A stretch of DNA of 64,000 nucleotides, taken from assembly GCA_021202275.1 (NCBI GenBank), contig JAJQDI010000016.1, positions 125,148 to 189,147 of the forward strand. The letters are read 5' to 3'. This stretch comes from Bacteroides sp. (GTDB lineage Bacteria; Bacteroidota; Bacteroidia; Bacteroidales; Bacteroidaceae). Of the stretch, positions 9,304 through 18,610 are shown one piece after another. Every line of letters begins with the position of its first letter. Position 1 is the first letter of the stretch. The position numbers and the translations under genes were made by a program. The notes beneath the pieces are model-generated. The model ran no database searches. It had not been told where the DNA came from and saw only the letters and a list, made by a program, of their open reading frames with translations.

Positions 9304-9585
9304 CATGCCGCGTTCCTATACAATGAATGATAAACTTCTATTTGTAAGAGTTGTTCCTCCTTTTTTCCGGCTTCTTTGGGTTTATTTCTCCTCTTTCTTC
9401 AAGCATAGCTATAAGTCTTTACACCGTATGCGGTTGGTCCCGTGGCCTGTTTATTGAAATGTATCTACTGTTTTTAAAAAAGAAAAAAGCACCAGCAGAT
9501 CAGTCCGGATAAAAAAACGGGCAAAGTGGGAACAGCCTCTGAAAGGGAGAGCCTTAAATTAAGTTATTTTTAACCATCCAGAAAC

Positions 9586-9614
9586 TTGTTGCCTCAAAAT
9601 AGTTTTTACATTTG
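9586..9614 (+). promoter_or_regulatory. Promoter of the sulfate-activation operon
   Basis: TTG (9586-9588), an 18-bp gap and TACATTTG (9607-9614) fit the Bacteroidota -33/-7 consensus well. It lies ~57 bp before cysQ and is the only convincing promoter I see for the seven-gene run. Confidence 0.7.
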
Positions 9615-9670
9615 CGTTTCTTTAAGAAAAAGGTATAAAATCGGGGAAACTTTTCAATATTTCAGCATCT

Positions 9671-10486
9671 ATGAATCCAGTGTATATTTGGGTTGCCGTA
9701 CGGGCAGCTCTTGCCGCGGGTAAAGAGATCTTATCCGTTTACCATGATCCTGAGGCCGACTTTCAGGTGGAGAAAAAAGCAGATCATTCTCCTCTGACCA
9801 TAGCCGACCGCAGGGCTCATCAGATCATCTGTTCTTTTCTGGAAAAAACTCCTTATCCTGTCCTGAGTGAAGAGGGCAGACACATAGACTATTCCGTACG
9901 CAAGGGTTGGGATACTTTGTGGATTGTAGATCCGCTGGGTGGTACGAAAGAGTTTATCAAGCGCAACGGAGAGTTTACAGTCAACATCGCTCTGGTCAGC
10001 AAAGGCGTACCTGTGGCCGGGGTGATCTATGTACCTGTGAAAGGTGAACTTTACTTTGCCGGAGAAGAGGTCGGAGCCTACAAAATGACAGATGTAAAAG
10101 ATCCGGGGCCGGATCTCAGCTGGGAGCAACTGGTATCTGCCTCCTTCTCTCTGCCGGTCGCGGAAGAGAGGAACGGATGGGTAGTGGTGGCTTCGCGTTC
10201 TCACCTGACCCCCGAAACAGAAGCCTACATACACAAGTTGAAAGAGGCGCATACTGACATACAGCTTATATCCAGTGGCAGTTCGTTGAAAATATGTCTG
10301 GTTGCCGAAGGTAAGGCTGATGTATATCCGCGTTTTGCTCTGACCATGGAGTGGGACACAGCCGCCGGGCATGCCATAGCGAAGGCTGCCGGAGCGGAGA
10401 TCTACCAGGCAGGGACCTCTTTGCCTCTTCTATACAACAAAGAAGACCTGTTGAATCCCTGGTTCATTGTGGAACCCCGCCGATAG
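9671..10486 (+). CDS. cysQ: 3'(2'),5'-bisphosphate nucleotidase
   Basis: Hydrolyses 3'-phosphoadenosine-5'-phosphate (PAP) to AMP and phosphate, clearing the by-product of PAPS-dependent sulfonation. The 271-residue protein belongs to the inositol-monophosphatase superfamily: an early Glu in LSEEGRHIDY, the metal-binding WIVDPLGGTKEF (the DPxDGT-type motif with Leu in place of Asp) and the C-terminal TMEWDTAAGHAIAKAAG. First gene of the operon. PAP removal would pull the sulfotransferase reaction encoded further downstream. Confidence 0.93.
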   Translation: MNPVYIWVAVRAALAAGKEILSVYHDPEADFQVEKKADHSPLTIADRRAHQIICSFLEKTPYPVLSEEGRHIDYSVRKGWDTLWIVDPLGGTKEFIKRNGEFTVNIALVSKGVPVAGVIYVPVKGELYFAGEEVGAYKMTDVKDPGPDLSWEQLVSASFSLPVAEERNGWVVVASRSHLTPETEAYIHKLKEAHTDIQLISSGSSLKICLVAEGKADVYPRFALTMEWDTAAGHAIAKAAGAEIYQAGTSLPLLYNKEDLLNPWFIVEPRR

Positions 10487-10534
10487 AAGCAACTGTGCGG
10501 GGATAACGAGTATACATCGGAAATACATAAAACT

Positions 10535-12091
10535 ATGACATTTGATATAAGCTTTGTCTTTCTTTGCCTGATCGGTATGGTAGTTGCTTTGGTACTGGAC
10601 AAGATGCGTCCGGGGATGATACTTTTTACCGTGGTGGTACTTTTTCTTTGTGCGGGTATTCTTTCTCCGCGTGAGATGCTGGAAGGGTTCAGCAACAAGG
10701 GGATGATCACGGTAGCGCTACTTTTTCTGGTGAGTGAAGGGGTGCGTCAGTCCGGGGCGTTGGGACAGATCATAAAGAAATTACTGCCTCAGGGAAAAAC
10801 GTCGGTTCTCAAAGCCCAGATCCGTATGCTCCCTACCATCGCTTTCATTTCGGCATTCTTGAACAACACGCCTGTAGTGGTGATCTTTGCTCCCATTATC
10901 AAACGGTGGGCCGAGAAGGTGAAACTTCCTGCTACCAAATTCCTGATCCCGTTGTCTTATGTAACAATCCTGGGAGGGATCTGTACACTCATCGGTACCT
11001 CTACCAATCTGGTGGTTCATGGAATGGTGATAGATGCCGGTTATCAGGGATTCAGTATGTTTGAACTCGGAAAGGTCGGTATCTTTATTGCTGTGGCAGG
11101 TATTCTCTATCTCTGGATCTTCTCTTCCCGGTTGCTTCCTGACAAACGCGAAGAGACAGTGAGCCAGGAAGAGGAAGACCAAGAAGAGCAGCAGGGATTG
11201 CATCGGGTAGAAGCGGTGCTGGCCGCGCGTTTTCCGGGCATCAACAAGACCTTGGGGGAGTTCGACTTCAAACGTCACTACGGCGTAGAGGTGAAGGAGA
11301 TCCGGCGCAACGGTAAGATCCTGGAAGGAGACCTGAACGACATCAGACTGCGCGAAGGTGATACGTTGGTTGTAATGGCCGATGATACCTTTATCCCTGC
11401 CTGGGGAGAATCTTCTGTGTTTATGATGCTGGCCAATGGGAAGGATTCCGAGCCGGTTCCCGACAAACGCAAGAAATGGTTTGCACTGACCCTGTTGGTA
11501 CTGATGATCACCGGAGCTACGGTGGGTGAACTGCCTGTGACCAAGGAACTGTTTCCCCATATTCAGCTGGATATGTTCTTCTTTGTGTGTATCACCACCA
11601 TTGTTATGGCCTGGACCAAGATATTCCCGGCCCGTAAATATACCAAATACATCTCCTGGGATATTCTGATCACGATCGCCTGTGCCTTTGCCATCAGTAA
11701 AGCCATGGTCAATTCCGGCGTTGCGGATATGGTGGCCGGTTTTATCATCGATCTGAGTGACCGGTACGGTCCGCATGCGCTGCTGGCTGTCCTGTTTATC
11801 ATTACCAGTTTATTTACCGAACTGATTACCAACAACGCGGCTGCGGCACTGGCTTTTCCCCTGGCCTTGTCCCTGTCGGCTCAGTTGGGAGTAGATCCCC
11901 GTCCATTCTTCGTTGTGGTCTGTATGGCAGCTTCTGCCAGTTTCTCTACACCGATCGGATACCAGACCAACCTGATCGTACAAGGGGTGGGAAATTATAA
12001 ATTCACTGATTTCGTGAAAGTGGGATTGCCATTGAATTTCATAGCTTTCCTGTTATCCGTATTCCTGATCCCATTGATCTGGCCGTTCTGA
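10535..12091 (+). CDS. SLC13/DASS-type sulfate permease with TrkA-C domain
   Basis: A 518-residue inner-membrane carrier. The two halves of transmembrane helices carry the SLC13 signatures: LNNTPVVVIFAPI with GTSTNLVVHG in the first half, and TELITNNAAAALAFPLAL with GYQTNLIVQG in the second. A soluble TrkA-C/RCK-C-like insert (about 220-295, LGEFDFKRHYGVEVKEIRR ... LREGDTLVVMADD) sits between them. Such proteins in Cys loci take up sulfate. It lies 48 bp after cysQ and 20 bp before cysC, so it most likely supplies sulfate to the APS/PAPS enzymes. Substrate is inferred from context. Confidence 0.9.
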   Translation: MTFDISFVFLCLIGMVVALVLDKMRPGMILFTVVVLFLCAGILSPREMLEGFSNKGMITVALLFLVSEGVRQSGALGQIIKKLLPQGKTSVLKAQIRMLPTIAFISAFLNNTPVVVIFAPIIKRWAEKVKLPATKFLIPLSYVTILGGICTLIGTSTNLVVHGMVIDAGYQGFSMFELGKVGIFIAVAGILYLWIFSSRLLPDKREETVSQEEEDQEEQQGLHRVEAVLAARFPGINKTLGEFDFKRHYGVEVKEIRRNGKILEGDLNDIRLREGDTLVVMADDTFIPAWGESSVFMMLANGKDSEPVPDKRKKWFALTLLVLMITGATVGELPVTKELFPHIQLDMFFFVCITTIVMAWTKIFPARKYTKYISWDILITIACAFAISKAMVNSGVADMVAGFIIDLSDRYGPHALLAVLFIITSLFTELITNNAAAALAFPLALSLSAQLGVDPRPFFVVVCMAASASFSTPIGYQTNLIVQGVGNYKFTDFVKVGLPLNFIAFLLSVFLIPLIWPF

Positions 12092-12111
12092 AAATAAAAA
12101 CTACTATATAT

Positions 12112-12741
12112 ATGAGTTCGAACAAAGAAATATATCCCGTATTTGACCGGATGCTGTGCCGGGCAGACAAAGAGCAACTGCTCGGTCAGCGCAGTCTGAT
12201 GGTCTGGTTCACCGGACTGAGTGGTTCCGGCAAAAGTACCATTGCCATTGCTTTGGAAAGGGAGCTCCACAAGCGGGGATTGCTCTGCCGTATCCTGGAC
12301 GGCGACAACATCCGCACAGGGATCAACAACAACCTGGGATTTTCGGAAGAAGACCGGGTAGAGAATATCCGTCGCATTACCGAAGTATCCCGTTTGTTTA
12401 TTGATACGGGCATCATTACCATTGCCGCGTTCATCAGTCCCAACAACGACATCCGGGAGATGGCGGCTTCCATCATTGGCAAAGAAGATTTCCTGGAGGT
12501 GTATGTAAGTACTCCGCTGGAAGAGTGCGAACGCCGCGATGTGAAAGGGTTGTATGCCAAAGCGCGCCGGGGAGAGATCCGGGAGTTCACCGGCATCTCC
12601 GCACCCTTTGAAATACCCGCTAATCCCGATCTGTCGCTGGATACCTCCCGGTTGAGCCTGGAAGAGTCTGTAGAGCATTTGCTCCGGCTGATCCTGCCCC
12701 GGGTAGAGATCCGATCCGCTGAAACCAAAACAATCAAATAG
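12112..12741 (+). CDS. cysC: Adenylyl-sulfate kinase
   Basis: Phosphorylates adenosine-5'-phosphosulfate (APS) to PAPS. The 209-residue enzyme has a Walker A loop [13 protein letters not shown] (about 31-43), the APS-binding [16 protein letters not shown] (about 63-78), the [10 protein letters not shown] helix and [12 protein letters not shown]. It is a free-standing kinase rather than a CysNC fusion. It starts 20 bp after the permease gene and its stop is 7 bp before cysD. Confidence 0.96.
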   Translation: MSSNKEIYPVFDRMLCRADKEQLLGQRSLMVWFTGLSGSGKSTIAIALERELHKRGLLCRILDGDNIRTGINNNLGFSEEDRVENIRRITEVSRLFIDTGIITIAAFISPNNDIREMAASIIGKEDFLEVYVSTPLEECERRDVKGLYAKARRGEIREFTGISAPFEIPANPDLSLDTSRLSLEESVEHLLRLILPRVEIRSAETKTIK

Positions 12742-12748
12742 TCGTAAC

Positions 12749-13660
12749 ATGATACCAGAATATAAACTGAGCCACCTGAAAGCCCTCGAAGCAGAGGCGA
12801 TCCATATCATCCGCGAGGTGGCGGCGGAGTTTGAAAATCCGGTGATGCTCTACAGTATCGGAAAAGATTCATCGGTGATGGTACGCCTGGCCGAGAAAGC
12901 ATTCTATCCCGGAAAAGTACCTTTCCCCCTGATGCACATCGACTCGAAATGGAAGTTCAGAGAGATGATCGATTTCCGGGAATCGTATACCCGGGAACAT
13001 GGCTGGAACCTGATCGTGGAGAGCAATGTAGAGGCGTTTGAGGCGGGGGTAGGACCCTTTTCACACGGCAGTAAGGTGCATACCGATCTGATGAAGACCC
13101 AGGCCTTGTTGCAGGCACTGGACAAACATAAATTTGATGCCGCCTTCGGGGGTGCCCGCCGCGACGAAGAGAAGTCGCGTGCCAAAGAGCGTATCTTTTC
13201 GTTCCGCGACAAATTCCATCAGTGGGACCCCAAGAACCAGCGTCCGGAATTGTGGGACATCTACAATGCGCGGGTACACAAAGGAGAGAGCATCCGTGTG
13301 TTCCCGTTGAGCAACTGGACCGAACTGGATATCTGGCAATACATCCGCCTGGAGAATATTCCTATCGTACCGCTCTACTTTGCCAAAGAGCGTCCGGTGA
13401 TCTCTATGGATGGTAACCTCATCATGGCCGATGACGACCGTCTGCCGGAAGAGTACCGTGAAAAGATAGAGATGAAGATGGTACGTTTCCGTACGCTGGG
13501 TTGCTGGCCGCTGACCGGAGCCATTGAGAGTGAAGCGGATACCATAGAGAAGATCGTGGAGGAGATGATGATCACCACCAAGAGCGAACGTACCACCCGT
13601 GTGATCGATTTCGATCAGGAGGGAAGTATGGAACAGAAGAAAAGAGAGGGGTATTTTTAA
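12749..13660 (+). CDS. cysD: Sulfate adenylyltransferase subunit 2
   Basis: Catalytic ATP-sulfurylase subunit (PP-loop/PAPS-reductase fold) that makes APS from sulfate and ATP together with the GTPase CysN. The 303-residue sequence carries [19 protein letters not shown] (PP-loop), [12 protein letters not shown] and [15 protein letters not shown], all standard for CysD. It follows cysC directly. Unlike the other junctions of the operon, cysD is separated from cysN by 182 bp carrying a large hairpin. Confidence 0.97.
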   Translation: MIPEYKLSHLKALEAEAIHIIREVAAEFENPVMLYSIGKDSSVMVRLAEKAFYPGKVPFPLMHIDSKWKFREMIDFRESYTREHGWNLIVESNVEAFEAGVGPFSHGSKVHTDLMKTQALLQALDKHKFDAAFGGARRDEEKSRAKERIFSFRDKFHQWDPKNQRPELWDIYNARVHKGESIRVFPLSNWTELDIWQYIRLENIPIVPLYFAKERPVISMDGNLIMADDDRLPEEYREKIEMKMVRFRTLGCWPLTGAIESEADTIEKIVEEMMITTKSERTTRVIDFDQEGSMEQKKREGYF

Positions 13661-13802
13661 GAGACTGTTAGGAGTTTGACTGCGTCGACCGTTGGTTATC
13701 GCATCGGAAACAGAAAAATGTGACTAAAAATCAGACTGAACCAACGGCCGACGCAGTCGACAAAGAAACGAGTAAAATCCGGACAATCTATTAGAGACTG
13801 TT
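13660..13802. repeat. Hairpin insertion between cysD and cysN
   Basis: The 20-bp arms 13678-13697 (GACTGCGTCGACCGTTGGTT) and 13739-13758 are inverted with one mismatch, enclosing ~41 bp. A 10-bp direct repeat AGAGACTGTT flanks the block at 13660-13669 and 13793-13802, as expected for a target duplication by a small inserted element. No T-run follows, so it is not an obvious terminator, but it could tune cysN expression relative to cysD. Confidence 0.6.
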
Positions 13803-13842
13803 TTGATCTTCCACAGAATAGTTTAGTAAAAACGTTACAGAT

Positions 13843-15276
13843 ATGACAAATAAATTAGATATCAAAGCCTTCTTAGACAAAGACGAAGAGAAGGACCTGC
13901 TCCGGTTGCTCACCGCCGGTTCGGTAGATGATGGAAAGTCGACACTGATCGGACGGCTGCTTTTCGACAGCAAGAAGATCTATGAAGACCAGCTGGATGC
14001 GTTGGAGCGCGACAGCAAACGTATGGGAAATGCCGGGGAGAAGATTGACTACGCGTTGCTGCTCGACGGGCTGAAAGCCGAGCGCGAGCAGGGCATTACT
14101 ATCGATGTGGCCTATCGCTACTTCTCTACCAACAACCGCAAATTTATCATTGCCGATACGCCGGGGCACGAGCAATATACCCGCAACATGATCACCGGTG
14201 GGTCTACCGCCAATCTGGCGATCATTCTGGTAGATGCCCGCACAGGGGTGATCACCCAGACCCGCCGGCATACCTTCCTGGTTTCCCTGTTGGGTATCAG
14301 ACATGTGGTGCTGGCCGTGAACAAGATGGACCTGGTAGACTTCTCTGAAGAGCGTTTCCGGGAAATTGTGAAGACCTACCAGGAGTTTATCTCCGGACTG
14401 GATATTCCGGACGTACGCTGCTTCCCTCTCTCCGCACTGGACGGAGACAATGTGGTAGAACTTTCTGACCGTACTCCCTGGTACGACGGGCCGTCGTTGC
14501 TGGATTATCTGGAAACCGTGCCTATCGACCGCGACAACAATTTCGATGATTTCCGTTTCCCGGTGCAGTATGTACTGCGTCCGAACCTCGATTTCCGCGG
14601 ATTCTCCGGAAAGGTGGCTTCGGGCATTGTGCGCAAAGGAGCGGAAGTAATGGCTCTTCCTTCGGGAAAGAGGTCACGCGTCAAGAGCATTGTAACCTAC
14701 GACGGAGAGCTGGACGAGGCTTTCCCGCCGCAGGCCGTTACGCTGACGCTGGAAGATGAGATCGATGTATCGCGTGGAGAGATGCTGGTCTATCCCGACA
14801 ATCTGCCGCTGACCGATCGCAACTTCGAGGCGATGCTGGTGTGGATGGATGAAGAGGCGATGGATCCTTCCAAATCTTACTTCATCAAACAGACTACCAA
14901 CCTGAGCCGTACCCGTATCGATACCATCCGATACAAAGTGGATGTAAATACCATGGAGCATTCAAAGGTACCGTTGCTTACACTCAATGAGATCGGACGG
15001 GTGGTATTCACTACGGCTAAGGAACTGTTTTTCGATCCTTACCGCCGCAACAAAGCTACCGGTTCGTTTGTTCTTATCGATCCCATCACCCACAATACCT
15101 GCGCCGTAGGTATGATCATCGATCGGGTGGAAGCAGGAGACATGAATGGCCAGGAAGACATCCCTGTACTGAATCTCAAGCAACTGGGCATCGCCGCAGA
15201 GTATGATGAAGTGGTAGATAAGATCGTAGGCGAACTGTCCCGTCAGGGCATTGCCGTGAAGGTAGAGAAATCATAA
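13843..15276 (+). CDS. cysN: Sulfate adenylyltransferase subunit 1 (GTPase)
   Basis: Elongation-factor-like GTPase that drives APS synthesis by CysD. It has G1 [14 protein letters not shown] (about 26-39), the switch [16 protein letters not shown]3 [13 protein letters not shown]4 NKMDLVDF and the following beta-barrel domains (about 245-477). The 477-residue length excludes a fused CysC kinase, consistent with the separate cysC upstream. It is followed by the sulfotransferase after 31 bp. Confidence 0.97.
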   Translation: MTNKLDIKAFLDKDEEKDLLRLLTAGSVDDGKSTLIGRLLFDSKKIYEDQLDALERDSKRMGNAGEKIDYALLLDGLKAEREQGITIDVAYRYFSTNNRKFIIADTPGHEQYTRNMITGGSTANLAIILVDARTGVITQTRRHTFLVSLLGIRHVVLAVNKMDLVDFSEERFREIVKTYQEFISGLDIPDVRCFPLSALDGDNVVELSDRTPWYDGPSLLDYLETVPIDRDNNFDDFRFPVQYVLRPNLDFRGFSGKVASGIVRKGAEVMALPSGKRSRVKSIVTYDGELDEAFPPQAVTLTLEDEIDVSRGEMLVYPDNLPLTDRNFEAMLVWMDEEAMDPSKSYFIKQTTNLSRTRIDTIRYKVDVNTMEHSKVPLLTLNEIGRVVFTTAKELFFDPYRRNKATGSFVLIDPITHNTCAVGMIIDRVEAGDMNGQEDIPVLNLKQLGIAAEYDEVVDKIVGELSRQGIAVKVEKS

Positions 15277-15307
15277 ACAGACAACACAACGCTGAGTATA
15301 TTGAACT

Positions 15308-16414
15308 ATGGGTTTACTCGAATTTAATAAATTACCGATAAATACCCTGGTAGGGGCCGGCTGGCAGACCTTCCGGGATATCACTCAAGGGCAGGAGATC
15401 GATCCGGCCTACCGTGGCAAGTACCGTCTGACCAAAGCGGTGTGCCGCCTGCTATCCACACTGAAACCTTTGCAGGATAGCCGTTACCGGAAACTGCTGG
15501 CCGATAAGCCGCTGGAACATGATCCGGTGTTTATCCTGGGCCACTGGCGCAGCGGGACCACGTTTGTACACAATGTGTTCTCCTGCGACAAACATTTTGG
15601 TTACAACACCACTTATCAGACTGTATTCCCCCATCTGATGATGTGGGGACAACCGTTTTTCAAAAAGAACATGAGTTGGCTGATGCCGGACAAACGCCCG
15701 ACGGATAATATGGAACTGGCCGTAGATCTGCCACAGGAAGAGGAGTTCGCGCTCACCAATATGGGACCTTGTACCTATTACAGCTTCTGGTTCCTGCCCC
15801 GTAAGCAGCAGGAGTATGCCGATAAGTACTTGTTGTTTGATGATATTACGGAAGAGGAACTCCAGGTTTTCCGGGAGACTTTCCTGAAACTGATTAAGAT
15901 CTCTCTCTGGAATACCAAAGGGACTCAGTTCCTCAGCAAGAACCCTCCGCATACCGGCCGGGTGAAGGAGTTGGTAAAGATGTTCCCCAATGCGAAGTTC
16001 ATCTACCTGATGCGCAATCCGTACACGGTTTTTGAATCTACCCGTAGCTTCTTCACCAATACCATACAGCCTCTGAAACTACAGGATGTGAGTGTGGAAG
16101 AACTGGAGCAGAATATCCTTTCCATCTATACAAAATTGTATCACAAGTACGAGGCGGATAAGAAGTTTGTTCCCGAAGGCAATCTGATCGATGTGAAGTT
16201 CGAAGATTTCGAAGCGGATGCCATGGGGATGACAGAGCATATCTACCGTACGCTGGATATTCCCGGCTTCACCGATGCGAGGGCCGACATAGAGAAGTAT
16301 GTGGGAGGTAAGAAAGGGTATAAGAAAAACAAATATCAGTACGACGAGCGCACCGTCAGGCTGGTGCAGGACAACTGGGATTTCGCTCTCAAAGATTGGG
16401 ACTATCAATTGTAA
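15308..16414 (+). CDS. PAPS-dependent sulfotransferase
   Basis: A 368-residue sulfotransferase of the Sulfotransfer_3 type. The 5'-phosphosulfate-binding loop is GHWRSGTTFVHNVF (about 77-90) and the 3'-phosphate-binding segment is KFIYLMRNPYTVFESTRSFF (about 231-250). A C-terminal basic motif GGKKGYKKNKYQYD takes the place of the usual RKGxxGDW loop. Being co-operonic with the full PAPS-making set, it is the enzyme that uses PAPS. This gene order resembles the B. thetaiotaomicron locus whose sulfotransferase (BT_0416, from memory) sulfonates cholesterol and other sterols. The acceptor here is therefore a guess, not shown by sequence. Confidence 0.92.
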   Translation: MGLLEFNKLPINTLVGAGWQTFRDITQGQEIDPAYRGKYRLTKAVCRLLSTLKPLQDSRYRKLLADKPLEHDPVFILGHWRSGTTFVHNVFSCDKHFGYNTTYQTVFPHLMMWGQPFFKKNMSWLMPDKRPTDNMELAVDLPQEEEFALTNMGPCTYYSFWFLPRKQQEYADKYLLFDDITEEELQVFRETFLKLIKISLWNTKGTQFLSKNPPHTGRVKELVKMFPNAKFIYLMRNPYTVFESTRSFFTNTIQPLKLQDVSVEELEQNILSIYTKLYHKYEADKKFVPEGNLIDVKFEDFEADAMGMTEHIYRTLDIPGFTDARADIEKYVGGKKGYKKNKYQYDERTVRLVQDNWDFALKDWDYQL

Positions 16415-16434
16415 CAAAGAAATATATATCTGCA

Positions 16435-17406
16435 ATGAATCCAAGGATGAACAATCGTTATCGTATATCTATACTTGCCCTGGGCCTTATCGTTTCCGTA
16501 GCCGGGTTTGCACAGGAAAGGGTAGAACCTATCCCCTACGGAGATATGGATCAATGGATCACCCGCGAGATCAAAGAGTCTGCCGTGATCGGTGGCAATA
16601 CCAAACAGGTATATGCCATCGGACCGACGAAGACCATTACCGGTGCCGAACCTTACGTCAACCAGGGAGGATCTCCCTGGGCTACTTCCAATGTGCTTGC
16701 CAAAGTGTCGGGAGTGGTCAAGACCAATACATCGGTTTTCCCGGAGGCCAGAGGAAACGGTTTCTGCGCGCGCCTGGATACCCGTATGGAGAGTGTGAAG
16801 GTTCTGGGACTGGTAGATATTACGGTACTGGCGGCCGGATCGATCTTTCTGGGGGAGATGATCGAACCCATCCGGGGCACCAAGAACCCGCAGAAGATGC
16901 TCAACTCCGGGATTCCTTTTACCAGAAAGCCTAAAGCCATCCGGTTCGACTATAAAGTAAAGATGTCCGGCGAGGAGAACCGCATCCGTTCTACCGGGTT
17001 CGGCAAAACCACTACCGTAGAGGGGAAAGATCTTCCTTGTGTCATTGTCCTGCTTCAGAAACGCTGGGAAGACGCGAAAGGAAATATTTATGCCAAGCGG
17101 GTAGGTACCATGGCGGTGCGCTATTCGCAATCGACCGACTGGAAAAACGACGCTACGTATGAGATCCTGTACGGAGACATCACCGCACATCCTTCCTATC
17201 AGCCCGGTTATATGCGTATTCAGGACGAAGAGCGCTATGCCATCAACAGCAAAGGCAACAGCGTACCCATCCAGGAAGTAGACTGGGCCGGGGAGGGTGA
17301 AGAGCCTACACACCTGTTTATACAGTTTGCTTCCAGTCACGGAGGAGCGTATATCGGATCGCCCGGCAATTCGTTCTGGGTGGACAATGTGAAGCTAATA
17401 TACTAA
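16435..17406 (+). CDS. Exported PCMD-domain-like protein
   Basis: A 323-residue secreted protein. The N-terminal signal NRYRISILALGLIVSVAGFA precedes QERVEPIPYGDMDQWITREI. The body contains GSPWATSNVLAKVSGVV, a conserved KAIRFDYKVKMSGEENRIR strand and a C-terminal SSHGGAYIGSPGNSFWVDNV jelly-roll-like end, matching my memory of PCMD (putative carbohydrate-metabolism) proteins. It starts 21 bp after the sulfotransferase stop, so an envelope role linked to sulfonated products is plausible but unproven. I chose the ATG at 16435; 16447 is also possible. Confidence 0.8.
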   Translation: MNPRMNNRYRISILALGLIVSVAGFAQERVEPIPYGDMDQWITREIKESAVIGGNTKQVYAIGPTKTITGAEPYVNQGGSPWATSNVLAKVSGVVKTNTSVFPEARGNGFCARLDTRMESVKVLGLVDITVLAAGSIFLGEMIEPIRGTKNPQKMLNSGIPFTRKPKAIRFDYKVKMSGEENRIRSTGFGKTTTVEGKDLPCVIVLLQKRWEDAKGNIYAKRVGTMAVRYSQSTDWKNDATYEILYGDITAHPSYQPGYMRIQDEERYAINSKGNSVPIQEVDWAGEGEEPTHLFIQFASSHGGAYIGSPGNSFWVDNVKLIY

Positions 17407-17460
17407 GAGATTTACGAGGTACTGATTTAAATTACAATAAACTTGATGTAGTCATCCGTT

Positions 17461-17627
17461 TGTAGAGACGCACGGCGTGCGTCTCCGCGGTCTACGTCCA
17501 ACACAAAGATGTACGTCTCCGCGGTGTACGTCCCATCCGGAGTCGTGTATCTCCGTGATGTATATATTTCCTGTTCGGTCCATATTTCCATTCGGCATGC
17601 GGAGATGCACGCCGTGCGTCTCTACAG
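17461..17627. repeat. MITE-like dispersed repeat, copy 2
   Basis: Left end TGTAGAGACGCACGGCGTGC and right end GCACGCCGTGCGTCTCTACA are inverted; the interior has GCGTCTCCGCGGTGTACGTCC and CCATTCGG units. It fills the space between the convergent PCMD and plsC genes. Confidence 0.8.
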
Positions 17628-17689
17628 TGGATTGGACATTAGAATATGTGTAATTTACATCGTACATCGTACATCAGTACATCGTAAAT

Positions 17690-18442
17690 CTATTGGTCCG
17701 GGTTCTTCACCATTCCTTTGTACTTTTCCGGTAGCGCGCTTTCCACTACCTGATAAGCCTCTGCCAGGGTTGTTTTTATATATTCCGTTCCTTTTCCCCG
17801 GGGTGGGATGGGGTCGTGTATGGTCAGGATCATCCGGTGCCGGTGTATCCATTTCCCGGTACGGGGAAGTATTTCGAAAGAACCATCTATCGTTACCGGT
17901 ACCACAGCCAGTTGCAGATCATCCGCCAGCTGGAAAGCTCCTTTCTTGAAATATCCCATGTGTCCGGTGAAGGTACGCGCACCTTCGGGAAAGACTACCA
18001 GGGAGACACCGTCTTTCAGCGATTCTTTGGCCTGTCTGATCGTCTGTAATACCTTCTTAGGACCACTTCGGTCTACAAAGATATGTCCGGCGCTTTCGCA
18101 GGCTTTGCCTACGAACGGGATGCGCCGGAGGCTCTTTTTCATCATCCATTTGAAGTTACGTCCCAGATAACCATAAATAAGGAAGATGTCAAACGCGCCC
18201 TGGTGGTTGGGTACGAATACATAGGATGTTTTTTTGCACACCTTCTCACGGCCGCGCACCTCTACCGGGATCAATAACAGGATACAGATCAGTTGCGACC
18301 AGATCTTTCCCGGATAATATCCCCAGAAATGCGCACCGCCCAGCAGAGAGCCGAGGATGGTGACCAGTGCCGTCAGGAGAGTCAGTACCAGTAAGATGGG
18401 CAATGCGATGCAGATCTGATAGATATAATAAAGTACTTTCAT
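17690..18442 (-). CDS. plsC: 1-acyl-sn-glycerol-3-phosphate acyltransferase
   Basis: Acylates lysophosphatidic acid to phosphatidic acid at the inner membrane. The 250-residue protein begins MKVLYYIYQICIALPILL with a membrane helix and has the catalytic NHQGAFD (HX4D), the FVDRSGPKK block and the substrate-binding FPEGARTF. An upstream in-frame ATG at 18499 would extend the protein, but homologues of this type begin at MKxLYYIYQ, so I use 18442. Confidence 0.92.
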   Translation of the reverse strand: MKVLYYIYQICIALPILLVLTLLTALVTILGSLLGGAHFWGYYPGKIWSQLICILLLIPVEVRGREKVCKKTSYVFVPNHQGAFDIFLIYGYLGRNFKWMMKKSLRRIPFVGKACESAGHIFVDRSGPKKVLQTIRQAKESLKDGVSLVVFPEGARTFTGHMGYFKKGAFQLADDLQLAVVPVTIDGSFEILPRTGKWIHRHRMILTIHDPIPPRGKGTEYIKTTLAEAYQVVESALPEKYKGMVKNPDQ

Positions 18443-18509
18443 AAGGTCTGAGTGCGTGATGATGTTCCGCAAAAATAATGAAAATAATATGCCTGCCATA
18501 AATAATTAT

Positions 18510-18517
18510 TAACTTTG
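18510..18517 (+). promoter_or_regulatory. Likely -7 box for sbcDC
   Basis: TAACTTTG matches TAnnTTTG about 95 bp before sbcD. No clear -33 element. Confidence 0.4.
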
Positions 18518-18610
18518 TTCCCATATATAAGGAAAGGTGAGGGATAAAGGTGAGATCTGGCTGAGACTTTGTCCCGACCGCCTCCTACGTTCTTAACATA
18601 ACACATACCT

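Noticed and set aside
13660..13802. Terminator within the cys operon
   Set aside because: The hairpin has a 41-nt loop and no T-run, and cysN has no promoter of its own that I can see.
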